This document shows positions 8,856 through 17,158 of a stretch of 64,000 nt of DNA, piece after piece. Made by a program: the position numbers and the translations under genes. Origin of the DNA: Planctomycetota bacterium (GTDB lineage Bacteria > Planctomycetota > Planctomycetia > Planctomycetales > Planctomycetaceae); contig QQVO01000078.1 in NCBI GenBank assembly GCA_003388505.1, positions 54,357 through 118,356 on the forward strand. Direction: 5' to 3'. Numbering within the stretch: position 1 is the stretch's first letter; the number at the start of each line of letters is the position of its first letter. The notes beneath the pieces are model-generated. The model had not been told where the DNA came from. It was given only the letters and a program-made list of their open reading frames with translations, and did no database searches.

Positions 8856-9971
8856 ATGCTGAGTCATCGCTGGACGGCAGCCTGCGTGCTGCTCACCGCC
8901 CTGTTTTCCGCCCAGGCCTGTGGCACCGCGTCCGCCGGCCGCGGCATCGAGGCGATCGAAGGCAAACGCTATCACCTCACCCGCGACCACGGGCCGTGGA
9001 TGATCATGGTGGCGACCTTTCACACGATCGGCCGGTACGGAGACCCGGACGTCGGCAAGACGCCCGAAGAGGCGGCCGATGAACTCGTCTTCGAACTCCG
9101 CCAGAAAGGCATCCCGGCCTACGTCTATTCGCTCGAAGCGCCGCAGGAAACGGTGCTCAGCGTCGACAAACAAGGCCGTGAAGTGCGGCGGAAAACCCTG
9201 CGTAAGGTGAATTCGATCGGCGTTCTCGCCGGCAACTACTCCGGGACGAACGACAAAACGGCTCGCGCCACGCTGGACTGGATCAAGCGCTACGACCCCG
9301 AGTGCCTGAAGGAAGGCGTGGTCTTCAACAAGTCGGAAAAACGCAAGACGCCTCTCGCCGGCGCTTTTCTGACAATGAACCCGCAAATGACTCCGGAGGA
9401 AGTCGAGGCCCATAAGGAACTCGACCCGGTCGTGCTGCGGCTCAATCACCGCGAACGGAATTCACTGCTCGAAAACGACGGCCGGTACACGCTCGTCGTT
9501 GCGACGTTCGGCGGAAAGTCGACGGTCGCCGACGCGAAGATCGACGATCGGTCCGATAAACCGTTGTTCTCACTCAAGAACGAACTTTCCCTGGACAGTG
9601 ATCTCGATTACGCCGCGCTGGAAGCCCGGGGGCTCGCCGAAGCCTTGCGAGTGGTTGAGAATGTCGAAGCCTACGTCTGGCACGACCGCTACCAGTCGAT
9701 CGTCACCGTTGGTTCATTCAACGGGCCGAACGATCCTGAGATCGCGCGATACCGCCAGCGATTCGCGGCGGATGAGGAGATCGACGCTCTGTTGCCTGTC
9801 TTCGCGACGAGCGTCAAGACTCTCGCGATCGACGGGCGCGGGAACAAAGTTCCGCAGCGGACAGACGTGGCCAACGGAGCGGCGGTCACTCCCACGCTGC
9901 CGGACGGATTTCGCATCTGGGCCTTTGACCCCAATCCGCGACTGATGGCCGTGCCTCGTCAACGCCGCTAA
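8856..9971 (+). CDS. Secreted protein with duplicated SPOR-like repeats, function unknown
   Basis: A 371-residue exported protein. ATG 8856 is chosen because AAGGGAG (8843-8849) sits six bases upstream and a signal peptide follows (VLLTALFSAQACGTASAG). The mature part has two related modules. One begins WMIMVATFHTIG and continues AADELVFELRQKGIPAYVYS. The other begins YTLVVATFGGKS and continues ARGLAEALRVVENVEAYVWH, then SIVTVGSFNGPND. A strand of the (V/I)ATF type, an amphipathic helix, then AYV is reminiscent of SPOR peptidoglycan-binding domains. That is inference; I cannot name the family. No operon partner is visible. Repeat C1 begins ten bases downstream. Confidence 0.6.
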   Translation: MLSHRWTAACVLLTALFSAQACGTASAGRGIEAIEGKRYHLTRDHGPWMIMVATFHTIGRYGDPDVGKTPEEAADELVFELRQKGIPAYVYSLEAPQETVLSVDKQGREVRRKTLRKVNSIGVLAGNYSGTNDKTARATLDWIKRYDPECLKEGVVFNKSEKRKTPLAGAFLTMNPQMTPEEVEAHKELDPVVLRLNHRERNSLLENDGRYTLVVATFGGKSTVADAKIDDRSDKPLFSLKNELSLDSDLDYAALEARGLAEALRVVENVEAYVWHDRYQSIVTVGSFNGPNDPEIARYRQRFAADEEIDALLPVFATSVKTLAIDGRGNKVPQRTDVANGAAVTPTLPDGFRIWAFDPNPRLMAVPRQRR

Positions 9972-9981
9972 GCGGATTATT

Positions 9982-10090
9982 CGTAGCGCACGCTGCCAGC
10001 GTGCGTCAACCACCTTTGCGATCAGCGGGACGCACGCAAGGCTGCGTGCGCTACGTTAGTGGGTTGCGGGCGACGCCCGCGCTGGGTCAC
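9982..10090. repeat. Dispersed repeat family C, copy 1
   Basis: Contains GTAGCGCACGCTGCCAGCGT, itself nearly palindromic, a short spacer, then ACGCACGCAAGGCTGCGTGC, and GGGTTGCGGGCGACGCCCGC. Two longer copies are at 56238-56397 and 60411-60572. It lies between the secreted protein at 8856 and the convergent DUF1207 gene, so it could form a bidirectional terminator-like RNA structure. Confidence 0.8.
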
Positions 10091-10148
10091 GGTGGTGAAA
10101 TTCTTGATGAATAATCCGCGTTAGACCAGCGTGCGGGCAGCCGTTCGG

Positions 10149-11246
10149 CTAATAATCGAACCAGATTCCGCCGCCGAGCATTTGTTCGTCCCGGTTGATG
10201 AACGACCACTGCATCGACTTGCCGTTGTAATATTGCAGGCCGACTCGCAGCAGCCTGCCGTTGTCGGCCCCGCGCCAGCGCCAGCCGGCCATCGCATTCA
10301 CCGCACCGCCGAATCCGAATTCTTCGCGGAGGTGGAAGTTGATGGCGGCGAACGGCGCGCCGCGCCGGCAGGTGTCGAGAAACGGGTTGTACTGCGCTCC
10401 GAATTGCAGCTCCAGCGGCTCCGCGCCTCCTTCGGCCCCCATCGCGTAGGCGACCTCGCCGTAGACCTGGGTGTCGACCGTCACGTCCCTCGTCACACCG
10501 ATCAGGACGGAGTCGCGGACGTAGTTGAGGCGAACAAAGCCCACGTTGTTCTGCAAGAACTCGTCTCCCACGTGCGAACTGATGTGCGAGTACCCGATCT
10601 TGAGACGATTCGGCCCCTGGCGACGCGTCCACACAAGTCCGAACCGGTAGTCCGTGGCTTCCAGAGCCGTGCTCGTCACCTCCGGGTCCACGCGGGCCAG
10701 CGCGGCGCCTTCCAGGTCGATCTGCCACCCCTCGGGATTCACCCCGCCCGCCGTTCCATAGCGAATCAGCCCGACGCGGCCGCCGAGCGCCGCGTCCCAC
10801 ACCATTCCGCGAGTCTTGTCGGACAGGATCGAGAGCCCGATGCGCGGCTCTTTCTCTCCGGCGAGATAGGAGTGGTACATCAGCCCTGTCGGCAGCACGT
10901 GCCACCCATAAGGACGACCGTACTGCCCGGCGGGAACGGTGCGCTGTGCCGGCGGCTGGTTGTTCCACCCGGTGGCCGTTGAGAGCCAGCCACTCGTTTG
11001 CGTCGCCGGCTTCTCAGTCTCGATGGTGATTCCCTCCGCAGCATGTGCGGCAACAACGTCGGAATGGGACCGCCGCAGCGGAGCCGCCTCCGGAACGTAA
11101 ACCGTTCCGGGCGCGTGCGAATCGCTGCCCGAGAAGATCAGGTCCCCCGGACGGACCCAGTCCGAAGCGTCGACTGGTTGGGGAGCGGCCGCTCGGAACA
11201 ACAAGATCCCTGCGAGCGCGATCAACAGACTAAGGTCGTTGCGCAC
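10149..11246 (-). CDS. DUF1207-family secreted / outer-membrane-like protein
   Basis: A 365-residue exported protein. It starts at GTG 11246, supported by a strong AGGGAGG (11252-11258) five bases upstream and a signal sequence (LLIALAGILLFRAAAP, cleavage near VDAS). The body contains WHVLPTGLMYHSYLAGEKEP and alternating strands such as LLRVGLQYYNGKSMQWSF, ending in an aromatic GGGIWFDY, which suggests a beta-barrel or beta-rich surface protein. The layout matches what I recall of DUF1207 (PF06727), common in planctomycetes and without a defined function. The flanks are repeat C1 and a 250-base spacer containing only short ACCGGAAC-type repeats. Confidence 0.65.
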   Translation of the reverse strand: MRNDLSLLIALAGILLFRAAAPQPVDASDWVRPGDLIFSGSDSHAPGTVYVPEAAPLRRSHSDVVAAHAAEGITIETEKPATQTSGWLSTATGWNNQPPAQRTVPAGQYGRPYGWHVLPTGLMYHSYLAGEKEPRIGLSILSDKTRGMVWDAALGGRVGLIRYGTAGGVNPEGWQIDLEGAALARVDPEVTSTALEATDYRFGLVWTRRQGPNRLKIGYSHISSHVGDEFLQNNVGFVRLNYVRDSVLIGVTRDVTVDTQVYGEVAYAMGAEGGAEPLELQFGAQYNPFLDTCRRGAPFAAINFHLREEFGFGGAVNAMAGWRWRGADNGRLLRVGLQYYNGKSMQWSFINRDEQMLGGGIWFDY

Positions 11247-11251
11247 GATTC

Positions 11252-11258
11252 CCTCCCT
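11252..11258 (-). promoter_or_regulatory. Ribosome binding site deciding a GTG start
   Basis: AGGGAGG on the minus strand, five bases before GTG 11246 of the DUF1207 gene. It favours this non-ATG start. Confidence 0.7.
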
Positions 11259-11498
11259 GAGCGACTGACGACGCCCCCCGTTCCCTGGCGGGACGAAACA
11301 GAGTTCCGGAGCGGTCGACTGCTCCGGTGTGCTGAGTATCGGCCGGAGGTGCGATGCTGCTTGCCGTAGCGCCTTTGCAGAGCTGCGCTGAGAAAGAGAT
11401 CACGACGCAGGCGCCGGTTCTACCGATTGTGCCGAGCCCCGGCACGGCCCGCATAACCGGAACAATCGTTACCGTTCCGTTGACCGGAACGACGGCGT

Positions 11499-14396
11499 CT
11501 ACTGCACGGCGGGCGTCGAACCGGGGTCGCAGAAGAGGTCATGCTGCGGCCATTCGATCACGGCGTCGGCCGCTGCGTGGAGCAAGCGGTCGATCTCCCG
11601 GCCCATGTGCTCCGCTTTACGGCTCCGACGCGAGTTAAACAACACGGCCCAATTGCGCCCGTCATGCCTGCGCACCAGGAGCGTCGCCGTCCCGTTGAGC
11701 GACCCGGTATGCCACGTGTTGACCGCTCCCCCTTCATCGACTCGGCGCACCATCCAGCCAAGCGCGTAATGAACCGGTTCGCGGTTCCCGTGTTCGTCCT
11801 GCCAGAGCGTTCCCGGCGGGCGGGCGAACATTTCCTGAATACTGCCTTCCGAGAGGATCGGGCAAGTTTGCGGATTGTCGAATGCGACGGCAAAGCGGGC
11901 GAGGTCGACGGCGGACGCGATCCAGCCGCCGTGAGAATCCATCGCCTCCAGAGACCAGGCGCCGTACGGCCAGGCGGTCGGCTCGCCCAACTTATCGTCG
12001 AAAACCGAGCGCCCCTCCTCCGCTTCGTAGTAGCGGACTTCGCCCGGCGCGACCCCGTCCTCACGGCGGGTTCTGCCGATCCGCATTTCGGTGATGCCCA
12101 GCGGACGAAGCACATGCTCCTGGACATAACATTCGTAAGCCTGCCCCGAAAGGTGTTCGATGATCCGGCCGAGCAGACAGTAGCCGTAGTTTGAGTACGC
12201 GTAACGCGCGCCAGGATCGAAATCGAGCGGCTGATTCATCATGCAGCGAATGACGTGCGCCGGCCCGGCCGGCGGCGCCACTCCCAATCTCTTTGCAAAT
12301 TCGACCGACCGGAACATCGCGTCGAAAGACTCGTCGCGATCCCAACCCCCGCTGTGGTTCAGCAGATGGCGCACGGTGACGTCGTTCAGACGCGGATCGA
12401 CCTCGCCGTCAGGATCGGCGGGCTTAGACTCAGTCAGAACGTCGAAGACGCGGTCATTGAGGGTCAGCCGATCCTGCTCGACAAGCTGGAGGATCGCGGC
12501 GGCGGTGATCGGTTTCGAGATGCTGGCGATCCGAAACAGGCTGCTTGGTTTGACCGGTCGGCGTTCGGAGATGTCGGCGTAGCCGTACCCTCGCGCGTAG
12601 ACCAGCCGCCCCTGGTCGGTCACCGCCAGCGCCGCCCCCGGCAAACCATGCTCGGCGATGAACTGCGTCATCAGCCGGTCAAAACTCTCCATCCGTGCAT
12701 CGTCCCTCCCCGTCGAGACCTGCGCGGGGGCGCGGTCTGCGCGATAGCCCGGACCGCGCAACACGCGGCCCGGAGTGCGGCCGGTGAACTCACCATTCTC
12801 AAGAACGACTGCGCCGTTGACGACGACGTACTCGATTCCCTCCGATCTCTTGTGCGGCTCGGCGAGCGTCGCGCGGTCGGCAATGCGATCGGCGTCGAAA
12901 ACGACGATGTCGGCCGCCTGACCGACCGCGACCCGGCCGCGGTCGTACGCCATGATTTCGTTCGCCGCGACCGCGCTCGCTTTGGCGATGGCTCGTTCGA
13001 GGGAGATCGCGTCGAGTTCGCCGACGTATCTCGCCAGAACGCGCGGAAACGCTCCGTAAGCTCGCGGATGCGAAGCGATGCGGCCCCCGGCGTCGGGGCC
13101 GACGTCGGTGCAGAATGAGATGAAGTCCTGCTGCATCAGCTTGATCTTGTTCTGCTCCGACATGCTCTCGGGGAGCACAAATGCACCGTGGGGGACGATG
13201 TCGAAGAACACATCCCAGGGATCGCGGTCGACGGCGTCCGCGATTTCAGCCAGTGTGCGGCCCGTGTATTCGCGATATTCCTCGGCTTCGATCTGGCCGA
13301 CGACCACCCTGCCCCAGTCGTATCCGACATGGCGGTACCAGTTCTCCCAGCCCTCTTCGGTCTCCATTTCATGACGGATTCGTGCGCGCAGATCGGGATC
13401 GTCAAGCCGGCGAAAGAGGGCCACGCGACCCTCGACGAAATGCCGGGGATGGATGAAGGCTGTGATGCCGAGACCATTGTTGACGTACGGATAAATGTCG
13501 GCCGTGACCTGGCGACCGTCCCGCCGCGCCGACTCGATCCGTGCAATCGCGTCCCCGATTTTTTTCCAGTTCTGCCGGCCGGCGGCCTTCAGATGAAAAA
13601 TATGTACTGGACACCCGGCGGCATCCCCGATTTCCAGCGCCTCATCAATCGCCTCCAGCAACCGGTCCCCCTCGTTCCGCATGTGGGTGTAGTAGCGACC
13701 GCCGTGCTGCCCCGCGACTTCAGCGAGGGCGGCGATCTCCTCGGTTGTCCCGTAAGTCGCCGGCGGGTAGATGAGGGCCGTTGAGAGCCCGATGGCGCCG
13801 TCCTCCATCGCGACGCGGACATGTTCTCGCATCCGGTCCAGTTCTTCGTCCGTCGGTCGCCGGTCGACCTCACCGAGGACGATCCGTCGCACCTGCGTGT
13901 GTCCAATCGTCTGGGCCACGTTGATCGGAAGTCCCGCCTGCTCGAGCAGCAGGAAGTATTCGCCCAGCGTCCGCCACCGCGCTTTGTCAGCGACATCGGG
14001 GTCGACGGGCGCGGGCGAGTGCCCTTCCCCAGCGTTGATCGTCGTGATTCCCTGCGAAAGCAGATTCAGGGCCGCTTCAGGCTGCTCAAGGAACGGTTCC
14101 GCAGTCTGTCCCATCATGTCGACGAAGCCCGGGCAGACGATGCATCCCGTGGCATCGATCACCCGCTCGGCGTCGGCTTCGTCAAGCCGTCCGATGCGGA
14201 CGATGATTCCATCAGTCACGCCGACGTCGGCGACATACCAGGGAGCGCCCGTGCCGTCGACGATGCGGCCGTTCCGGACGACGAGGTCGAAAGGATCGTT
14301 CGCCTGCACGGCGGTCACTCCCGACAGGATGGCCGAGCCGACCAGAGCCAGGATCGCAGACAACCGGCTTCGCCGACCGGACAACAAAAGGTACAT
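11499..14396 (-). CDS. N-acyl-D-amino-acid deacylase / class C beta-lactamase-like serine hydrolase fusion, secreted
   Basis: About 965 residues from ATG 14396 (14468 is an alternative), with signal sequence SAILALVGSAILSGVTAVQA. Residues about 30-560 are an amidohydrolase of the D-aminoacylase type: LVVRNGRIVDGTGAPW, CPGFVDMMGQ (the usual HxH has become MxQ), GITTINAGEGHS, VHIFHLKAAG, and VVNGAVVLENGEFTGRTPGR at the end. From residue 569 a beta-lactamase/penicillin-binding-protein-like domain begins (MESFDRLMTQF), with SISK as the SxxK nucleophile motif near 625-628, YSNYGY as YxN, and a late HTGSLNGT block. Together they suggest hydrolysis of D-amino-acid-containing peptides in the periplasm. 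The loss of HxH in the first domain may change or weaken metal binding. Confidence 0.82.
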   Translation of the reverse strand: MYLLLSGRRSRLSAILALVGSAILSGVTAVQANDPFDLVVRNGRIVDGTGAPWYVADVGVTDGIIVRIGRLDEADAERVIDATGCIVCPGFVDMMGQTAEPFLEQPEAALNLLSQGITTINAGEGHSPAPVDPDVADKARWRTLGEYFLLLEQAGLPINVAQTIGHTQVRRIVLGEVDRRPTDEELDRMREHVRVAMEDGAIGLSTALIYPPATYGTTEEIAALAEVAGQHGGRYYTHMRNEGDRLLEAIDEALEIGDAAGCPVHIFHLKAAGRQNWKKIGDAIARIESARRDGRQVTADIYPYVNNGLGITAFIHPRHFVEGRVALFRRLDDPDLRARIRHEMETEEGWENWYRHVGYDWGRVVVGQIEAEEYREYTGRTLAEIADAVDRDPWDVFFDIVPHGAFVLPESMSEQNKIKLMQQDFISFCTDVGPDAGGRIASHPRAYGAFPRVLARYVGELDAISLERAIAKASAVAANEIMAYDRGRVAVGQAADIVVFDADRIADRATLAEPHKRSEGIEYVVVNGAVVLENGEFTGRTPGRVLRGPGYRADRAPAQVSTGRDDARMESFDRLMTQFIAEHGLPGAALAVTDQGRLVYARGYGYADISERRPVKPSSLFRIASISKPITAAAILQLVEQDRLTLNDRVFDVLTESKPADPDGEVDPRLNDVTVRHLLNHSGGWDRDESFDAMFRSVEFAKRLGVAPPAGPAHVIRCMMNQPLDFDPGARYAYSNYGYCLLGRIIEHLSGQAYECYVQEHVLRPLGITEMRIGRTRREDGVAPGEVRYYEAEEGRSVFDDKLGEPTAWPYGAWSLEAMDSHGGWIASAVDLARFAVAFDNPQTCPILSEGSIQEMFARPPGTLWQDEHGNREPVHYALGWMVRRVDEGGAVNTWHTGSLNGTATLLVRRHDGRNWAVLFNSRRSRKAEHMGREIDRLLHAAADAVIEWPQHDLFCDPGSTPAVQ

Positions 14397-14601
14397 ATTT
14401 CGCCCCGCTTCAAGTGTGGTGCCGGCATCCACTCTATCGAGATCGGCAAGGGATCGCACGGACCGCAAGCACGGTGCGGCTCACTTTGACTTCACGCAGT
14501 GCGGCCGTTAGAACTGTGGTGCCGTTAGAACTGTGGTATCGCATCAGGCCTGTCGTTTACACCCATCTCTCGATCCCTGATTGAGTGACTCTCCGAGAGA
14601 T
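14397..14601. other. Intergenic, no gene recognised
   Basis: Upstream region of the D-aminoacylase-type gene. It holds a short direct repeat (GTTAGAACTGTGGT occurs twice, near 14508 and 14525) and no coding frame with recognisable motifs. Confidence 0.45.
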
Positions 14602-14821
14602 TCGAATGGAACGCGGATGACCACGGATTGGACCGATTTTCGCTGATTGCTCTCTGTGGAGTGCAGAGTATTCACGCTTGAATCGATGCGGTTTCGTCGC
14701 TGCCGCCTCTTGAAGAAATTCCCCGCAGAATCCGTGCTGATCCGCCAAATCCGCGAAAATCTGTGTCCTATTCGAGAATCCCTTGCGGCCGGGCCCCAGC
14801 CGACTTGTTTGTAACTGACAG
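14602..14821. repeat. Dispersed repeat family B, copy 2
   Basis: About 220 bases, in the same orientation as copy 1 (7678-7910) and ending in the same GTAACTGACAG motif. The central segment differs from copy 1, while both flanking blocks are conserved. That is the pattern expected of an old mobile or structured element. It sits upstream of mqnC. Confidence 0.8.
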
Positions 14822-14967
14822 CGCGCAAGGCCAGTCCTCCGGCGGAAGTCGGCGTTGATCTCAACGCTACGCTCCCGATCTCGCGTGAATTCGACGCTCG
14901 ACTTGCGGTATCTCTTGCAGAGTTGCCAATAGCCATTGACTACCCGCCATCCGCCACCTGCCAATCC

Positions 14968-16119
14968 ATGATCGCTCCCGCCCCCTCTGACATCACGCCG
15001 ATCCTCGAAAAAGCCGTCGCAGGCGAGCGGCTGAACCGCGAAGAAGCGCTGGCGCTGCTCAAATCTCACGACCTGACCGCCATCGGGCAGGCGGCGCACG
15101 CCGTCACGGAGCGGCTGCATCCCGAGCCGTTTCGGACCTACAACATCGACCGCAACATCAACTATTCGAACGTCTGTGCGGCCGTCTGTGATTTTTGCGC
15201 CTTTTACCGGCCGGTGGGACACAGTGAGGCCTACGTGCTGACCGATGAGGTGCTGCACCAGAAAATCCGGGAGACGGTCGATCTGGGAGGCGACCAGATC
15301 CTGATGCAGGGGGGGCTGCACCCGCAACTCCCGCTGGAGTGGTACGAGCAGATGCTCCGCGGCATCAAACAGAAGTTCCCGCAGGTCAACGTGCACGGAT
15401 TCAGCCCTCCGGAACTCTATCACTTCCACAAGATGACAAAGCTGCCGCTGCGCGAGGTGTTGCAGCGGCTGAAAGACGCCGGGTTGGGCAGCCTGCCGGG
15501 CGGCGGTGGGGAGATTCTTGTCGATCGCGTACGGAAGGAGATCACGCGCGGCAAAGTCCTCACGGACGGCTGGCTCGAAGTCAACCGCGTCTGGCACGAG
15601 ATTGGAGGCAAGAGTTCCTGCACCATGATGTTCGGCCACGTGGAGACGCTGGAGGACCGGGTTGAGCATCTCGACCGGCTGAGAGAAGTGCAGGACGAAA
15701 CGGGGGGATTCACCGCCTTCATCTGCTGGACGCATCAACCGCCGGAGCACGCGCCGTGGTTCGGTCGCGACGCCGAGGGGGGACGGAAGGGAGGCGTCGA
15801 CATGTCGACGCTGCCGCCCGCCGGCGCGTTTGAATACCTCAAGACGCAAGCCGTGGCCCGGCTCTATCTGGACAACATCCCCAACATCCAGTCGTCGTGG
15901 GTCACGCAGGGGGAAAAGACAGGCCAGATGGCTCTCTTCTTCGGCGCGAACGACATGGGATCGCTGATGATCGAAGAGAACGTCGTCGCCGAGGCCGGGA
16001 CAGTCCATCATCTCTCGCTGGAGTCGATCCGCCGCTGCATCACCGACGCCGGCTACATCCCCCGGCAGCGGAACGTATTTTACGAATACGTCGACGAGTG
16101 GGCGACAGCAGATGCCTGA
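14968..16119 (+). CDS. mqnC: Cyclic dehypoxanthine futalosine synthase (radical SAM)
   Basis: MqnC cyclises dehypoxanthine futalosine in the futalosine pathway to menaquinone. The protein is about 383 residues from ATG 14968. Residues near 60-80 read NIDRNINYSNVC, then the radical-SAM cluster motif CxxxCxxC (CAAVCDFC) and AFYRPVGH. GGDQILMQGGLHPQLPLEWY, FSPPELYHFHK and LPGGGGEILVDRVR follow and are typical of MqnC rather than MqnE. It ends with FFGANDMGSLMIEENVV. The in-frame ATG at 14923 was rejected, since it only adds sequence overlapping the upstream repeat-derived region. No other mqn gene is adjacent; the next gene follows after 53 bases. Confidence 0.93.
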   Translation: MIAPAPSDITPILEKAVAGERLNREEALALLKSHDLTAIGQAAHAVTERLHPEPFRTYNIDRNINYSNVCAAVCDFCAFYRPVGHSEAYVLTDEVLHQKIRETVDLGGDQILMQGGLHPQLPLEWYEQMLRGIKQKFPQVNVHGFSPPELYHFHKMTKLPLREVLQRLKDAGLGSLPGGGGEILVDRVRKEITRGKVLTDGWLEVNRVWHEIGGKSSCTMMFGHVETLEDRVEHLDRLREVQDETGGFTAFICWTHQPPEHAPWFGRDAEGGRKGGVDMSTLPPAGAFEYLKTQAVARLYLDNIPNIQSSWVTQGEKTGQMALFFGANDMGSLMIEENVVAEAGTVHHLSLESIRRCITDAGYIPRQRNVFYEYVDEWATADA

Positions 16120-16120
16120 C

Positions 16121-16151
16121 GGCGAGCGGCGCGGCGTCAGCCCACCGATGG
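16121..16151. repeat. Short GC-rich palindromic repeat (A sub-block)
   Basis: Carries the GGCGAGCGGCGCGGCGTCAG core also found in family A copies 1 and 4, with related versions at 35017-35052, 57786-57820 and (inverted) 60575-60601. It starts right after the mqnC stop. Confidence 0.65.
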
Positions 16152-16172
16152 CTACTGGACGACGGAGGCGCC

Positions 16173-17060
16173 ATGCGGTCTGCTGACACAGTGCGTAGTC
16201 GGTTAAAAGAGGGCTCGCCCATCCTCCTCGACGGCGCGACCGGCACAGAGATCGCGCGGCGAGGCTTCGACGTCAACCGGCCCGAATGGTCCAGCGCGGC
16301 GCTGCTGACGGCGCCCGAGATCGTTCGCGCCGTGCATGCGGACTACGTCGTTGCAGGTGCGGAACTGTTGACGGCCAACACGTTCCGCACGCATCAGCGG
16401 AGTCTGCGGTCGGCCGGACTGGCCCACCGCGCGGCGGACCTGACGCATTCGGCCGTTGAACTGGCTCGCGCGGCAGCCGGTGATGCGGCGTGGGTGGCCG
16501 GCTCGCAGGCGCCGCTCGAAGACTGCTATTCACCGCACTTGGCGCCGCCGGAATCCGAACTGGAGACCGAACACCGGCGGATGTCGAGACAATTGGCGGA
16601 AGCCGGCGTCGACGCCATCCTCGTCGAGACGCACAACACGATCCGCGAAGCGGCCGTCGCCACCCAGGCGGCGCTCGAAACCGGCCTGCCGGTTCTGGTC
16701 AGTTTCGTCTGTGGTCGGGACGGCCGGTTGCTTTCCGGCGAAACGCTCACCGCAGCGGCGCGAGTCGTGGGCGCGCTTGGCCCAGACGCGCTTCTGGTGA
16801 ATTGCCTGCCGGCAGACGCGGTCTTGCAGGCGCTTTCCGAGCTTCGGGAAGTTTGCTCCAGGATGCCGGTCGGGGCTTATGCCAACATTGGTTACGCCGA
16901 TGAGAACGGCCAATGGGTGATGACCGACAGCATAAACCCCGTCGTCTACGCGCGGCATGCCACCGAGTGGCTTGAGGCTGGGGCGGCAATCATCGGCGGC
17001 TGCTGCGGGACGACGCCGGAACACATCGCGGAGATTCCCTCGAATCCCGCGAAATATTGA
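16173..17060 (+). CDS. Homocysteine S-methyltransferase-family protein
   Basis: Zinc-dependent methyltransferase domain of about 295 residues, the family that moves a methyl group to homocysteine from donors such as S-methylmethionine. It opens with PILLDGATGTEIARRG, followed by ANTFRTHQ, VAGSQAPLEDCYSP, ILVETHNTI and VSFVCGRDGRLLSGE. The zinc cysteines are in LLVNCLPAD and in IIGGCCGTTPEHI near the C terminus. ATG 16173 is preferred over upstream in-frame starts inside mqnC; GGAG lies six bases before it. It follows mqnC on the same strand and may be co-transcribed. The methyl donor cannot be told from sequence; a short stand-alone domain argues against full-length MetH. Confidence 0.85.
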   Translation: MRSADTVRSRLKEGSPILLDGATGTEIARRGFDVNRPEWSSAALLTAPEIVRAVHADYVVAGAELLTANTFRTHQRSLRSAGLAHRAADLTHSAVELARAAAGDAAWVAGSQAPLEDCYSPHLAPPESELETEHRRMSRQLAEAGVDAILVETHNTIREAAVATQAALETGLPVLVSFVCGRDGRLLSGETLTAAARVVGALGPDALLVNCLPADAVLQALSELREVCSRMPVGAYANIGYADENGQWVMTDSINPVVYARHATEWLEAGAAIIGGCCGTTPEHIAEIPSNPAKY

Positions 17061-17158
17061 ACGAACTCCCAATACGGATTAGACTTCAGACGTAAAGAGA
17101 ACTGCCGCACGGCCCTCGATTCACCGGGGCCCCGCAGTTTTCCCGAAGGATGGCCGAA

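Noticed and set aside
14557..16011. A 484-codon minus-strand frame through repeat B2 and mqnC
   Set aside because: It crosses a dispersed repeat and is antisense to mqnC.
15897..16172. Upstream extension of the homocysteine methyltransferase-like gene
   Set aside because: It overlaps mqnC in another frame, and the family N terminus begins at 16173.
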